Part shown: positions 24,924-34,755 of the stretch, piece after piece
Position numbering within the stretch: position 1 is the first letter of the stretch
Layout of the letters: each line of letters begins with the position of its first letter
Assembly: GCF_020149915.1 (NCBI RefSeq)
Contig: NZ_CP083760.1
Coordinates: 1 to 64,000 of the forward strand
Direction of reading: 5' to 3'
DNA: 64,000 bases
Source: Candidatus Sulfidibacterium hydrothermale
Lineage (GTDB): Bacteria > Bacteroidota > Bacteroidia > Bacteroidales > F082
Notes under the pieces: generated by a model
What the model saw: the letters and a program-made list of their open reading frames with translations, nothing else
Told to the model about the DNA's origin: nothing
Databases searched by the model: none
Made by a program: the position numbers and the translations under genes

Positions 24924-25995
24924 GACTTCTTACCAACCCGTTAAATTCCAGATTAAGCAAAGCCGTTGAAACAGAAGACGGAGAAAAACCGGTCTCTACA
25001 ATTACCTTGTCAATCCCCATAATTCCATTTTCACAAAGAAGATCATAAATCGCTTTTTCCCGTTCATTCATTTCAGGAAACAAATTTATTTGTTTTACCG
25101 TTTTCTTTTTTCTGTCTTCCCACCCCATCAGATAACCAATATCCCCGGCATCGTGCACCAAAGCCGCCCGATTGGTTTTAATCAGCTGATTACAACCGGA
25201 AGAAAACGGGTCTGTCACCCGACCCGGAACAGCAAAGACATCGCGGTTATAACTATTGGCCAGTTCCGCTGTAATCAATGCGCCCCCCTTCATTCCCGAT
25301 TCAACCACCACTACGGCGTCAACCATTCCGGCAACAATTCGGTTGCGCCGGGGAAAATTTTCGCGATCAGGAACCGTTTCCGACAAAAATTCCGTCAGCA
25401 AACCGCCGCCTGAGATCAACATCTCTTCAGCCAGTTTCCGGTGAGATGCCGGATAAATCCGGTCAAGTCCGTGACCCAAAACAGCTACGGTAGAAATATC
25501 GAGATCCACCGCATGGCGATGAGCACAACCATCAATTCCATAAGCCAGACCACTGACAATCAAAACATCTTTTTCACGTAGTCCGTCAATCAATTGACGA
25601 CATTGTTCTTTACCGTATCCGGTGGCCCGGCGTGTTCCCACAAAAGCAATCATGCGTTTATGATTCAAATCGGCTTTCCCTTTGTAGTAAAGCATCAGCG
25701 GATGATCATAACAATTGAGTAACCGTTGTGGAAAATCATCATCCAGAAAGAAAAGAGGACGAATCTGATTTTTTTCAATATACCGGACTTCTTTCTCGGC
25801 CCGCCGGAGTACTTTCTGATGTAAAATATTCTGCACCATTTTCCGGCCAATGCCCGGGATCATCAGCAAATCTTTTTCTTTTGCTTTAAAAACCGCTTCG
25901 GCACTACCAAACCAATGCACCAGTTTTTTCCCATTGACATCACCAATACCCGGAATAAGTGTAATCCCGATTTGATATAACAGGCGGGTTTCCAT
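24895..25995 (-). CDS. dprA: DNA-processing protein DprA
   Basis: I set the start at the ATG at 25995 (METRLLYQIGITLIPGIG); the longer frame would overlap the divergent gene. The 366-residue protein has an N-terminal helix-hairpin-helix-like region (PGIGDVNGKKLVHWFG and MIPGIGRKMV), a Rossmann domain (FVGTRRATGYG, VSGLAYGIDGCAHRHA, VAVLGHGLDRIYPASHRKLA, ALITAELANSYNRDVFAVPGR) and a C-terminal winged helix (about 300-366). DprA protects incoming ssDNA and loads RecA during natural transformation. CinA is far away. The promoter is TAAATTTG on the minus strand at 26002-26009. Confidence 0.95.
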   Translation of the reverse strand: METRLLYQIGITLIPGIGDVNGKKLVHWFGSAEAVFKAKEKDLLMIPGIGRKMVQNILHQKVLRRAEKEVRYIEKNQIRPLFFLDDDFPQRLLNCYDHPLMLYYKGKADLNHKRMIAFVGTRRATGYGKEQCRQLIDGLREKDVLIVSGLAYGIDGCAHRHAVDLDISTVAVLGHGLDRIYPASHRKLAEEMLISGGGLLTEFLSETVPDRENFPRRNRIVAGMVDAVVVVESGMKGGALITAELANSYNRDVFAVPGRVTDPFSSGCNQLIKTNRAALVHDAGDIGYLMGWEDRKKKTVKQINLFPEMNEREKAIYDLLCENGIMGIDKVIVETGFSPSSVSTALLNLEFNGLVRSLPGKQYQAE

Positions 25996-26001
25996 AAGAC
26001 A

Positions 26002-26009
26002 CAAATTTA
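26002..26009 (-). promoter_or_regulatory. -7 element for dprA
   Basis: The minus strand reads TAAATTTG, close before the dprA ATG. It is divergent from the TACTTTTG at 26043-26050. Confidence 0.5.
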
Positions 26010-26042
26010 ATGGTTTTTCAAAAAACAAGAAAGCGCTTTTGC

Positions 26043-26050
26043 TACTTTTG
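26043..26050 (+). promoter_or_regulatory. -7 element for the radical SAM gene at 26059
   Basis: TACTTTTG matches TAnnTTTG but leaves only eight bases to the ATG, so the transcript would be nearly leaderless. Confidence 0.5.
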
Positions 26051-26058
26051 TCCCGGAT

Positions 26059-27084
26059 ATGCAAAAAACAAAACATTATACCATTCCTGTTTTTACACCT
26101 GAAATGGCGTGTCCTTTTCGTTGTGTTTTTTGCAATCAGCAAAAAATATCTGGACATTTTAAAAGCCCTGATTTTAATGAAGTAACGCGAACCATCCGAA
26201 CTTATCTTAACACTTTTAAAGCCCCAAACAAACAAGTGGAAGTTGGTTTTTTTGGGGGTACCTTTACCGGAATTCCGGAAACCATCCAGGAAAAATATTT
26301 GGAAACGGTACAACCTTTTCTTCAGGCAGGAGAAATCCAGGGTATCCGGCTCTCCACCCGTCCGGATTATATTGATAAAAACATTTTGGAAAGGTTAAAA
26401 CATTACGGCGTCACGACCATCGAACTGGGAGCCCAGTCGCTGGATGATGCCGTTCTGAAAAAATCACGCCGCGGACATACGGCAAAACAGGTAGAAGAAG
26501 CGGCCACTCAAATTAAAGCAGCCGGATTTGACTTGGGTTTGCAAATGATGATCGGTCTGCCTGGCGACACCCTGGAAAAATCATTGGCCACTGCCGATAA
26601 AATTATTGCATGGGGAGCCTCCAATACCCGAATCTATCCCACACTGGTTATTAAAGATACGGTATTACACCACTGGTATAAAGAAGGAAAATACCAACCG
26701 CTTTCATTGGATGAAGCGGTGAACTGGTCTAAATCATTACTCATCAAATTTGAAAACGCCGGAGTTCAGGTCATCCGGATGGGACTCCATCCGTCCGAAG
26801 GATTACTAAACGGAGAAGAGTGGATTGCCGGACCGTTTCATCCCTCATTCAGAGAACTGGTTTTAACCGAAATCTGGTATGATCTCCTGACAAAACATTT
26901 TGATAGCCAGGATAAAAGCTTCACAGCAAAACAATTAAACCTGGAGGTTTCTCCAAAAGAAATCAATTATGCCATCGGTTATTCCGGCAAAAACCGGAAA
27001 ATGCTCCAATCATTTTTCAGAGAAGTCCGGTTTTATTCCAATGAAAAGCTGGATGGCCGCGAGTTTCGGTTCCATTTGACATAA
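26059..27084 (+). CDS. Radical SAM protein (Elp3-like)
   Basis: A 341-residue radical SAM enzyme. The cluster cysteines are C18, C22 and C25 (CPFRCVFC). FFGGTFTGIP (about residues 64-73) supplies the SAM-binding Gly-Gly-Thr, followed by RLSTRPDYID, TIELGAQSLDDAVLKKSRRGH and GLQMMIGLPGD, the Elp3/MiaB-superfamily layout. The C-terminal part, after about 270, is not catalytic by sequence. It resembles the Elp3-like proteins of Clostridia and Bacteroidota that lack the acetyltransferase domain. No substrate can be named. Confidence 0.85.
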   Translation: MQKTKHYTIPVFTPEMACPFRCVFCNQQKISGHFKSPDFNEVTRTIRTYLNTFKAPNKQVEVGFFGGTFTGIPETIQEKYLETVQPFLQAGEIQGIRLSTRPDYIDKNILERLKHYGVTTIELGAQSLDDAVLKKSRRGHTAKQVEEAATQIKAAGFDLGLQMMIGLPGDTLEKSLATADKIIAWGASNTRIYPTLVIKDTVLHHWYKEGKYQPLSLDEAVNWSKSLLIKFENAGVQVIRMGLHPSEGLLNGEEWIAGPFHPSFRELVLTEIWYDLLTKHFDSQDKSFTAKQLNLEVSPKEINYAIGYSGKNRKMLQSFFREVRFYSNEKLDGREFRFHLT

Positions 27085-27094
27085 AAAAGGTTGA

Positions 27095-28522
27095 TCACCG
27101 GTTCTTTTTCTCCACAAAGAAATCGTCCACAAAACGGGCAACCTGCTGTCCTTCGGCAATGGCGTGTACCACAAGACTGGCGCCACGGGTAACATCACCG
27201 GCAGCAAAAATTTTCGGAACTGAGGTTTGTTTTCTTTCGTTTGTTTTCACATTTCCACGTTCGTCAAAAGCAACACCCAGCTGTTGCAACAAACCTTCGT
27301 GTACCGGTTGAGTAAATCCCATGGCCAGTAGCACCAAATCCGTTTTTATCTTTCCTGGTTCTCCTTTTTCTTTCATCTGCCAATTCCCTTTATCATCTGT
27401 AGTCCATTTTACCGGGACAACTTCAGCAGCTTTAACCCGTCCGTTTTCACCAATAAACTTTTTCGTCAGCAAACTCCAGCGACGGGTACATCCTTCCTGA
27501 TGCGAACTGGAAGTACGCAACACCTGGGGCCAGTAAGGCCATGGATTGTTTTCGGTACGTTTTTCGGGCGGTTTGGGTAAGATCTCTATTTGGGTAACCG
27601 AAGCTGCTCTTTGCCGGATGGCCGTTCCCACGCAGTCCGAACCGGTATCCCCACCGCCGATCACAAGCACATGTTTTCCGCCAGCAAGAATTTCTTCACC
27701 CCGGATTGGTTTTCCAGCCACCCGCCGATTGCTTTGGGTTAAGTAATCCATGGCAAAATAAATACCGTTCAGTTCTCTTCCTTCCACAGGCAAATCGCGG
27801 GGTTTTTCCACGCCAAGTGCCAGCACCACGGCATCAAAATCTGTCAATAATTTTTCTGTCGGAAAGTCTTTTCCAACCAAAACACCGGTTTCAAACCGGA
27901 TTCCTTCTTTTCTGAAAAGTTCCAGCCGGCGGTCGATAATGGCTTTGTTGAGTTTAAAATCGGGGATACCATAACGCAGTAGCCCTCCAATGGCATCATT
28001 TTTTTCAAAAACCGTTACCTGGTGTCCGGCCTGATTTAACCGGTCAGCAGCCGACAACCCGGCAGGCCCCGACCCGATAACCGCAACTTTTTTACCCGTA
28101 CGAAAAGCAGGAATTGACGGTTTTACCAAATCTTTTTCAAAAGCAATTTCCACCACGGCACTTTCATTTTCGCGGGTAGTTACTGCCTCATCATGAACGG
28201 AAAGAACGCACGACTTTTCGCAGAGTGCCGGACAAACCCGGCCGGTAATCTCCGGAAAACTGTTGGTGCTGGTTAAAATGGCGTAAGCTTCTTCCCAAAA
28301 ACCGCGGTAAAGGGCATCCTGCCATTCCGGAATTCTGCTGCCCACCGGGCAGGCCCAGTGGCAGAAAGGAACCCCGCATTCCATGCATCGCGAAGCCTGC
28401 AACTGCCAGTCGTCCCGGTTCAATGTCTGCTCTACTTCACCAAAATCAAATATTCGCTCTTTCACCGGCCGGTAACCGCTTTCTTTTCTTTTTATCGTTA
28501 AAAAACCTTTAGGATCTCCCAT
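27095..28522 (-). CDS. gltD: Glutamate synthase small subunit
   Basis: A 475-residue FAD- and NADPH-dependent subunit that feeds electrons to GltB for glutamate formation from glutamine and 2-oxoglutarate. The N-terminal cysteines (CMECGVPFCHWACPVG, then CPALCEKSC) bind two 4Fe-4S clusters. GSGPAGLSAADRL is the FAD dinucleotide motif and GGGDTGSDCVGTA the NADPH site. MGFTQPV and FAAGDVTRGASLVVHAIAEG close the fold. It follows gltB on the same strand after 31 bases. Confidence 0.96.
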   Translation of the reverse strand: MGDPKGFLTIKRKESGYRPVKERIFDFGEVEQTLNRDDWQLQASRCMECGVPFCHWACPVGSRIPEWQDALYRGFWEEAYAILTSTNSFPEITGRVCPALCEKSCVLSVHDEAVTTRENESAVVEIAFEKDLVKPSIPAFRTGKKVAVIGSGPAGLSAADRLNQAGHQVTVFEKNDAIGGLLRYGIPDFKLNKAIIDRRLELFRKEGIRFETGVLVGKDFPTEKLLTDFDAVVLALGVEKPRDLPVEGRELNGIYFAMDYLTQSNRRVAGKPIRGEEILAGGKHVLVIGGGDTGSDCVGTAIRQRAASVTQIEILPKPPEKRTENNPWPYWPQVLRTSSSHQEGCTRRWSLLTKKFIGENGRVKAAEVVPVKWTTDDKGNWQMKEKGEPGKIKTDLVLLAMGFTQPVHEGLLQQLGVAFDERGNVKTNERKQTSVPKIFAAGDVTRGASLVVHAIAEGQQVARFVDDFFVEKKNR

Positions 28523-28553
28523 GTTCTTTTGTATTTCTCTGTTAAACTTTAAG

Positions 28554-31500
28554 TTATTCGTGCCGGGCAGGATTATCTTCCGCCTGTTTCAGTTTTTCTT
28601 CCAGCTGCTTTAACTTTTCCTCTTCAAGGATTTTCCGGTACTCAAACGACACCACTTTGACAAATTTGGGCAGATACTCATCCCACCGGGTTAGAATCCG
28701 GGCAGCAAGAGAACTTTGTGTATAAAGCAGATGCTTGTTGATCATATCTTGCAATTCTTTCACATCTTGCATGTTATCAATCTTCAACAAATCTACCAGC
28801 CCTTTATTACAGTAATAGGCAAAATCATGATTTTCATCAAGAACATAAGCCACACCTCCACTCATTCCGGCAGCAAAATTTCGACCTGTTTTTCCTAAAA
28901 CAACCACTCTTCCCCCGGTCATGTATTCGCAACAATGGTCACCGGTACCTTCAATAACAGCCCGTACACCGGAATTCCGGACACAAAAACGTTCGCCTGC
29001 TACACCTTCGATATAAGCTTCGCCAGCAGTAGCTCCATAAAAAACAGAGTTTCCGATAATGATATTTTTCTCGGGTTTAAAAACCGATTTGCGGGGTGGC
29101 ACCACAATGATCTTTCCACCCGATAAACCTTTTCCGAGATAATCGTTGGCATCCCCTTCAAGCCTGAACGTGATTCCTTTAGCCAGAAAAGCGCCGAAAC
29201 TCTGTCCTGCTGAACCCGAAAAAGCAACATGAATGGTATCTTCCGGCAGGCCTTTTTCACCGTATTTTTTTGAAATTTCTCCCGACAACATAGCGCCCAC
29301 AGCCCGGTCAGTATTTTTTATGTGATGAAAAAGCCACACTTTTTCTTTGCTTCTTAACGCTTTTTCTGTTTCCTCTATCAACCGTAAATCAAGATGATGC
29401 AAAAGGATTTGTTCTTGTGAGGAACTGTTATATTTTCGATCGTTATCATCAACAGAGGTCAACAACGAAGAAAAATCGAGTCTTTTTATCTTTCCGGTAA
29501 GCACATCAGGATCAGGCTCCAGCAAATCTGTACGCCCGATGATATCATCAAAACGGGTAAAACCCATTTCGGCCAGTTGTTCACGAATTTCTTCGGCCAG
29601 AAAACGGAAGAAATTAACAACATGTTCCGGTTTTCCGGAAAAATTCTTTCTCAATTTTTCATCCTGCGTGGCAATTCCCATCGGACAGGTATTCAAATGG
29701 CATTTACGCATCATCACGCATCCCAGCACAATGAGAACAGAAGTGGCAAAGCCAAACTCTTCGGCACCGAGCAAAGCCATTTTCACCACATCTTTTGCAT
29801 TTTTCAGTTGTCCGTCCACCTGCAATTTAACCCGTCCGCGCAAGCGGTTAAGCACAAGGGTTTGCTGGGTTTCGGCAATACCCATCTCCACAGGAAGACC
29901 GGCATAACGGATGGAACTTACCGGACTGGCACCGGTACCACCTTCACCTCCCGACAGAATGATCAGATCGGCACGGGCTTTAGCCACACCGGCAGCAATG
30001 GTTCCCACACCATTTTCCGAAACCAGTTTTACCGAGATTTTAGCCTGCGGATTGGTTACCCGCAAATCGTAAATGAGCTGGGCCAAGTCTTCAATAGAAT
30101 AAATATCATGATGTGGAGGTGGCGAAATTAAAGTAATGCCCGGAGTGGAATGTCTTGTTTTGGCAATAATCTGGTTGACTTTATATCCCGGCAATTGTCC
30201 ACCTTCGCCCGGTTTGGCTCCCTGCGCCACTTTAATTTGTATTTCAGCGGCATGAACCAGATAATTCGCCGTTACACCAAAACGTCCGGAAGCTACTTGT
30301 TTTACAGCACTTTGTTTGTCGGTACCGAAACGTTCGGTTTCTTCGCCCCCTTCGCCGGTATTGCTTCGTCCGCCAATGGTGTTCATAGCCACGGCAATGG
30401 CTTCGTGTGCCTCTTTGCTGATAGAACCGTACGACATGGCTCCGGTAACAAAGCGTTTCATGATGTTTTCAACCGGTTCAACCTGTTCGAGGGGAATCGG
30501 ATTTTTTTTCACCTGCCAGCAGCCACGGATAAATGCCGGGCGCCGGTTATATTCGTCCACTTTCCGGCTGTATGCTTTGTATTTTTCGTAGTTATTCGTA
30601 CGGGCAGCCCACTGCAGCAAAGCAATGGTTTCCGGATTCCAGGCATGTCCCTCACCGTCTTTGCGCCAGGCATATTTTCCGGTATTTTCTAACAACCACC
30701 GTTTATCGGGATGCTTTTCTTCATACGCACGGACATGAAACCGGTTATATTCTTCATATATTTCTTCCATTCCTATCCCGCCAAGAGGCGATGCCGTTCC
30801 TGTAAAATATTTATCGGCCAATTCTTTACTTATTCCAAGCGCTTCGAATATTTGGGCTCCATGATAACTGCGAATGGTAGAAATTCCCATTTTTGAAAAG
30901 ATCTTTAACAGACCTTTGTCAACAGCATGGATATAATTCCGGCGGGCTTCGGCATACTCCAAAGGAATTTTCCCGGCCTTTACAAGATGATCAATGGCAC
31001 CAAAAGCAAGATACGGGTTAACCACGCTGGCACCATAGCCCAGCAACAGGGCAAAATGATTTACTTCACAAACTTCGCCGGTTTCGACAATAATACCCAC
31101 CTGCATCCTTTTTTTCTTTTTTATCAGGTGATGATGTACGGCTGCCACTGCCAGAAGCGAAGGAAAAGGAGCCTGTGTTTTGCTGACACCCCTGTCTGAC
31201 AGAATGATAAAGTTCTTTTTATCATCCACTGCTTTTTCTGCTGCCGATAACATGGCGTCAAAAGCTTTACGAAAACCTTCCGGTCCACTTCCGGCAGGAA
31301 ACAACATCGGAATAACAGCATGGCTAAAAAGCTGATCTTTCAAATCTTTGATTTTTCCCAAATCGGTGTTGGTAATAACCGGACCAGTAAACTTAATAAG
31401 CCGGCAATGGTCAGGACTCTCGGATAAAATATTAGAATTAACCGAACCGATATAGTTTGTCAACGACATAACCAGTCCTTCGCGAATAGGATCAATGGCC

Positions 31501-33071
31501 GGATTGGTTACCTGGGCAAAGATTTGTTTAAAATAGTTGAACAGACGTTGTGGACGTTGCGAAAAAACAGCCGGCGGCGTATCATTTCCCATGGAGCTTA
31601 CCGGTTCTGAAGCCGTTTCGGCCATGGATTTAATTATCCATTCTGTTTCTTCTTTGGTATAAGAAAAAAGCCGGGCCAGTCGCGGAAAATCATCGATGGC
31701 CGAAGGAACTCTTTTTTTTACAAGAATATCACTCATCAACAACCGGTTATCTTTTAACCACATAGAATATGGATTGCGATGACTCAGCTGTTCTTTTACC
31801 TCTTCGTCTGGAATAATAATACCGAAACGGGTATCCACCAACAGGATTTTTCCGGGACGCAAACGACCTTTTTCAACAATTTCTTCCGGAGCAAATTCCT
31901 GTACTCCGGTCTCGGAAGCCATTATTATCAAATCATCTTTGGTAATAACATAACGGGCCGGGCGCAAACCGTTGCGGTCGAGTGTTCCGCCAATATACCG
32001 GCCATCGGAAAAAATCATGGCAGCCGGGCCATCCCAGGGCTCCATGATGGTAGAATGGTATTCGTAAAAAGCTTTCAGACTTTCCGGAATAGGATTTTTC
32101 TTATTGAATGACTCAGGAATCATCATACACAATGCATGTTCGAGCGAGCGCCCGGTCATGTGTAAAAATTCCAGCACATTGTCAAACGAGGCCGAATCGG
32201 ATTTTTCCTCTTCTAAAATCGGCAAAATTTTCTCCAGCTCATCCCCGAAAATCTCCGATTTTAAAAGTCCTTCACGGGCCTGTGTCCACAACCGGTTCCC
32301 TTTGATGGTATTGATTTCGCCATTGTGGGCAATTAACCGGAAAGGCTGTGCCAACGCCCAGGTAGGAAAAGTATTGGTACTAAAACGCGAATGAACCAGG
32401 GCTATGGCCGATTGAAAAAGCGGATGCTGCAAATCCTGAAAATACGCCCGCAATTGGTCTGGCGTAAACATTCCTTTGTAAACCATGGTTTTCGACGAAA
32501 GACTGACGATATAAAAAGCCTCTTTTTCAGGAATTTCAGCATGGCGAATCTTCTTTTCGGTCATTTTCCGGATAATGTACAGCCGGCGTTCCAACTCATC
32601 CGGTTCCAGATTTTTTCCTTCTATAAAAATCTGTTTTATCAAAGGCTCGGTACTACGGGCAATTTCTCCCAAAACAGAAGAATTAACCGGCACATCACGA
32701 ACTCCGGACAACGAGAGACCTTCTTCTGTAACCGTTTCTTTTAAAAGACGAAGACAAGCCTCGGCCACTGTCTTTTCCTTTGGCATAAAAAGCAATCCCG
32801 TACCGTAAGTTCCGGCTTCCAAAACATTCACCTTCAATACTTCCCGAATAAAATCATGCGGAACCTGTACCAGTATTCCGGCTCCATCGCCGCTGACATT
32901 GTCCGCTCCTCTTGCCCCGCGGTGATCAAGATTACGTAAAACTTCAAATCCCCTTTCTACGATGTCGCGTGAAGCCTTTCCTTTGATATGGGCAACAAAC
33001 CCAATGCCGCAGTTTTCATGTTCGTTTTGTGAATGATACAATCCGGTAGGTTGTGGAAATTCTTTCAGCAT
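28554..33071 (-). CDS. gltB: Glutamate synthase large subunit
   Basis: A 1505-residue enzyme of usual GltB length. The N-terminal Ntn glutaminase domain carries its nucleophile at Cys21 (NCGIGF), so about 20 residues must be removed. The FMN/synthase domain follows in the centre to C-terminal half, with GEGGE, PGEGGQLPGYKV, SGGEGGTGASP and the 3Fe-4S site CVMMRKCHLNTCPMGIATQ. The C-terminal GXGXG beta-helix shows SGGVAYVLDE and GATAGEAYIEGVAGERF. It makes the ammonia that is channelled to 2-oxoglutarate. First gene of the operon; the promoter candidate is TACCTTTG on the minus strand at 33193-33200. Confidence 0.97.
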   Translation of the reverse strand: MLKEFPQPTGLYHSQNEHENCGIGFVAHIKGKASRDIVERGFEVLRNLDHRGARGADNVSGDGAGILVQVPHDFIREVLKVNVLEAGTYGTGLLFMPKEKTVAEACLRLLKETVTEEGLSLSGVRDVPVNSSVLGEIARSTEPLIKQIFIEGKNLEPDELERRLYIIRKMTEKKIRHAEIPEKEAFYIVSLSSKTMVYKGMFTPDQLRAYFQDLQHPLFQSAIALVHSRFSTNTFPTWALAQPFRLIAHNGEINTIKGNRLWTQAREGLLKSEIFGDELEKILPILEEEKSDSASFDNVLEFLHMTGRSLEHALCMMIPESFNKKNPIPESLKAFYEYHSTIMEPWDGPAAMIFSDGRYIGGTLDRNGLRPARYVITKDDLIIMASETGVQEFAPEEIVEKGRLRPGKILLVDTRFGIIIPDEEVKEQLSHRNPYSMWLKDNRLLMSDILVKKRVPSAIDDFPRLARLFSYTKEETEWIIKSMAETASEPVSSMGNDTPPAVFSQRPQRLFNYFKQIFAQVTNPAIDPIREGLVMSLTNYIGSVNSNILSESPDHCRLIKFTGPVITNTDLGKIKDLKDQLFSHAVIPMLFPAGSGPEGFRKAFDAMLSAAEKAVDDKKNFIILSDRGVSKTQAPFPSLLAVAAVHHHLIKKKKRMQVGIIVETGEVCEVNHFALLLGYGASVVNPYLAFGAIDHLVKAGKIPLEYAEARRNYIHAVDKGLLKIFSKMGISTIRSYHGAQIFEALGISKELADKYFTGTASPLGGIGMEEIYEEYNRFHVRAYEEKHPDKRWLLENTGKYAWRKDGEGHAWNPETIALLQWAARTNNYEKYKAYSRKVDEYNRRPAFIRGCWQVKKNPIPLEQVEPVENIMKRFVTGAMSYGSISKEAHEAIAVAMNTIGGRSNTGEGGEETERFGTDKQSAVKQVASGRFGVTANYLVHAAEIQIKVAQGAKPGEGGQLPGYKVNQIIAKTRHSTPGITLISPPPHHDIYSIEDLAQLIYDLRVTNPQAKISVKLVSENGVGTIAAGVAKARADLIILSGGEGGTGASPVSSIRYAGLPVEMGIAETQQTLVLNRLRGRVKLQVDGQLKNAKDVVKMALLGAEEFGFATSVLIVLGCVMMRKCHLNTCPMGIATQDEKLRKNFSGKPEHVVNFFRFLAEEIREQLAEMGFTRFDDIIGRTDLLEPDPDVLTGKIKRLDFSSLLTSVDDNDRKYNSSSQEQILLHHLDLRLIEETEKALRSKEKVWLFHHIKNTDRAVGAMLSGEISKKYGEKGLPEDTIHVAFSGSAGQSFGAFLAKGITFRLEGDANDYLGKGLSGGKIIVVPPRKSVFKPEKNIIIGNSVFYGATAGEAYIEGVAGERFCVRNSGVRAVIEGTGDHCCEYMTGGRVVVLGKTGRNFAAGMSGGVAYVLDENHDFAYYCNKGLVDLLKIDNMQDVKELQDMINKHLLYTQSSLAARILTRWDEYLPKFVKVVSFEYRKILEEEKLKQLEEKLKQAEDNPARHE

Positions 33072-33192
33072 ATTTTTTTTGTTGAATGATGATCAAAAAA
33101 TGGTTTAAAATCATCCGGAAGTTGTCCGTTGCCGGAAAAAAGTTTTTCCGTTAATGATTTATCGAGATAGAGAAAAGCTGAAAAAATCCACC

Positions 33193-33200
33193 CAAAGGTA
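33193..33200 (-). promoter_or_regulatory. -7 element for gltBD
   Basis: The minus strand reads TACCTTTG, about 120 bases upstream of the gltB ATG. Confidence 0.5.
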
Positions 33201-33487
33201 AAGAAACAACAGGGTTTTAGCATGCAAAAAGAATTTAACTCCCCGGTACCCCAAAATGCTGAAAAAAGCAACCGCACCCTAAAAACAACTGGCTTATAAT
33301 TATTTAGGCCTGATTATTTGTCCTGTTGTACCCTAAATGAAAATCACCCGCATCTCATTCTCCAGGCGGTTTCTGCAAACGATTTACACAGGAACACCGG
33401 ATACAGCGGAAAAAAGAAAAATTCTTTTTTAAAAAAATTCCGGCAGGACTTTTCTGAAAAAAACATTCGTTCATAACATGGAAATTT

Positions 33488-33495
33488 TACTTTTG
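33488..33495 (+). promoter_or_regulatory. -7 element for serB
   Basis: TACTTTTG matches TAnnTTTG, 21 bases before the ATG. Confidence 0.6.
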
Positions 33496-33515
33496 TTCCT
33501 CAAAAGAGTACGGTA

Positions 33516-34742
33516 ATGGCAGAAAACAATAACGAAATTATTCTTCTGAATATTTCAGGAAAAGACAAGCCCGGACTAACCGCTTCGCTGATGGAAGTGC
33601 TTTCGCAGTACAATGTCAACATCCTCGACATGGGGCAGTCGGTGATTCATCAGGATCTCGGGCTGGGTATTTTGTTTGAAGTACCGAAAGAATCCAAATC
33701 GTCCAGCATTTTAAAAGATTTGCTTTTTAAAGCCTATGAACTGAACACCCACATTTCGTTTACTCCTATTCCGCTGGAACAGTATGAAGAATGGGTAAGC
33801 AATCAGGGAAAAGAACGCTACCTGATTACGGTGCTGGCACCGCGTCTTACGGCTTCCGATATTGCCCAGGTAGCCCGTGTTATTGTGGATCAAAACCTGA
33901 ATATCGATACCATTTCGCGTTTATCCGGCCGGAAATCGCTGAAAAAGAAAAACAAAGTGACCAAAGCCGTAGTGGAGTTTTCGGTTCGCGGCACACCCGT
34001 TGATGTAAAAGCCATGAAACAGGCCCTGCTAACCATTGCTTCAAAAAGTGATTTTGATATTGCTTTCCAGGAAGACAATGTTTTTCGCCGGACACGAAGG
34101 CTGGTTTGTTTCGATATGGACTCCACACTTATTCAAACAGAAGTGATAGACGAACTGGCCGTGCGTGCCGGGGTGGGCGACAAAGTGAAAGAAATAACCG
34201 CCAGTGCCATGCGGGGCGAAATTGATTTTAAAGAAAGTTTCCGGAAACGGGTAGCTTTGTTAAAAGGGCTGGACGAATCGGTACTGAAAGAAATTGCTGA
34301 AAACCTCCCCATTACCGAAGGAGCCGAACGCTTGCTGCGCACGCTGAAACAATATGGTTACCGGACAGCCATCCTCTCGGGTGGATTTACCTATTTCGGC
34401 AATTACCTGAAAAACAAGCTGGGCATCGATTATGTTTTTGCCAACGAACTGGAAATTAAGAACGGAAAACTTACCGGCCGCCATCTGAACGAAATTGTGG
34501 ACGGACAACGAAAAGCACAACTGCTGGAATTACTTGCTTTTAAAGAAGACATCCATCTTGAACAAGTCATTGCCGTAGGCGACGGTGCCAACGATCTGCC
34601 CATGCTCGAGAAAGCCGGCATGGGAATTGCTTTTCACGCCAAACCTACCGTAAAGGCTTCGGCACAACATGCCATCTCGGTCAACGGACTGGATACGATT
34701 TTATATCTGCTGGGTTTTCGTGATCGGGAGATCAATGAATAA
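33516..34742 (+). CDS. serB: Phosphoserine phosphatase with N-terminal ACT domains
   Basis: A 408-residue enzyme. The N-terminal part has two ACT-like regulatory domains (residues 7-80, with SGKDKPGLTASLMEVLSQYNVNILDM, and 95-175). The C-terminal HAD phosphatase has DMDSTLIQTE near residue 206 (nucleophile Asp), ILSGGFTYF, and GDGANDLPML, which carries the acidic residues for Mg. It dephosphorylates phosphoserine in serine synthesis. The ACT pair suggests serine or another amino acid acts as effector; this is inferred. Monocistronic and convergent with cfa. Confidence 0.96.
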   Translation: MAENNNEIILLNISGKDKPGLTASLMEVLSQYNVNILDMGQSVIHQDLGLGILFEVPKESKSSSILKDLLFKAYELNTHISFTPIPLEQYEEWVSNQGKERYLITVLAPRLTASDIAQVARVIVDQNLNIDTISRLSGRKSLKKKNKVTKAVVEFSVRGTPVDVKAMKQALLTIASKSDFDIAFQEDNVFRRTRRLVCFDMDSTLIQTEVIDELAVRAGVGDKVKEITASAMRGEIDFKESFRKRVALLKGLDESVLKEIAENLPITEGAERLLRTLKQYGYRTAILSGGFTYFGNYLKNKLGIDYVFANELEIKNGKLTGRHLNEIVDGQRKAQLLELLAFKEDIHLEQVIAVGDGANDLPMLEKAGMGIAFHAKPTVKASAQHAISVNGLDTILYLLGFRDREINE

Positions 34743-34755
34743 TACCGATATTAAA

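Larger units (their letters stand above)
33072..33515. other. Divergent gltB/serB control region
   Basis: 444 bases with two candidate promoters: TACCTTTG on the minus strand at 33193-33200 for gltB (leader about 115 bases) and TACTTTTG on the plus strand at 33488-33495 for serB. The 70-codon minus-strand frame at 33065-33277 overlaps the gltB start and looks accidental. No riboswitch was recognised. Confidence 0.55.

Noticed and set aside
26000-26313. Longer N-terminus for dprA
   Set aside because: The extension lies opposite the radical SAM gene and the divergent promoters. DprA proteins begin near METRLLYQIG.
33065-33277. 70-codon frame upstream of gltB
   Set aside because: It overlaps the gltB start and runs through the probable leader with no family signs.
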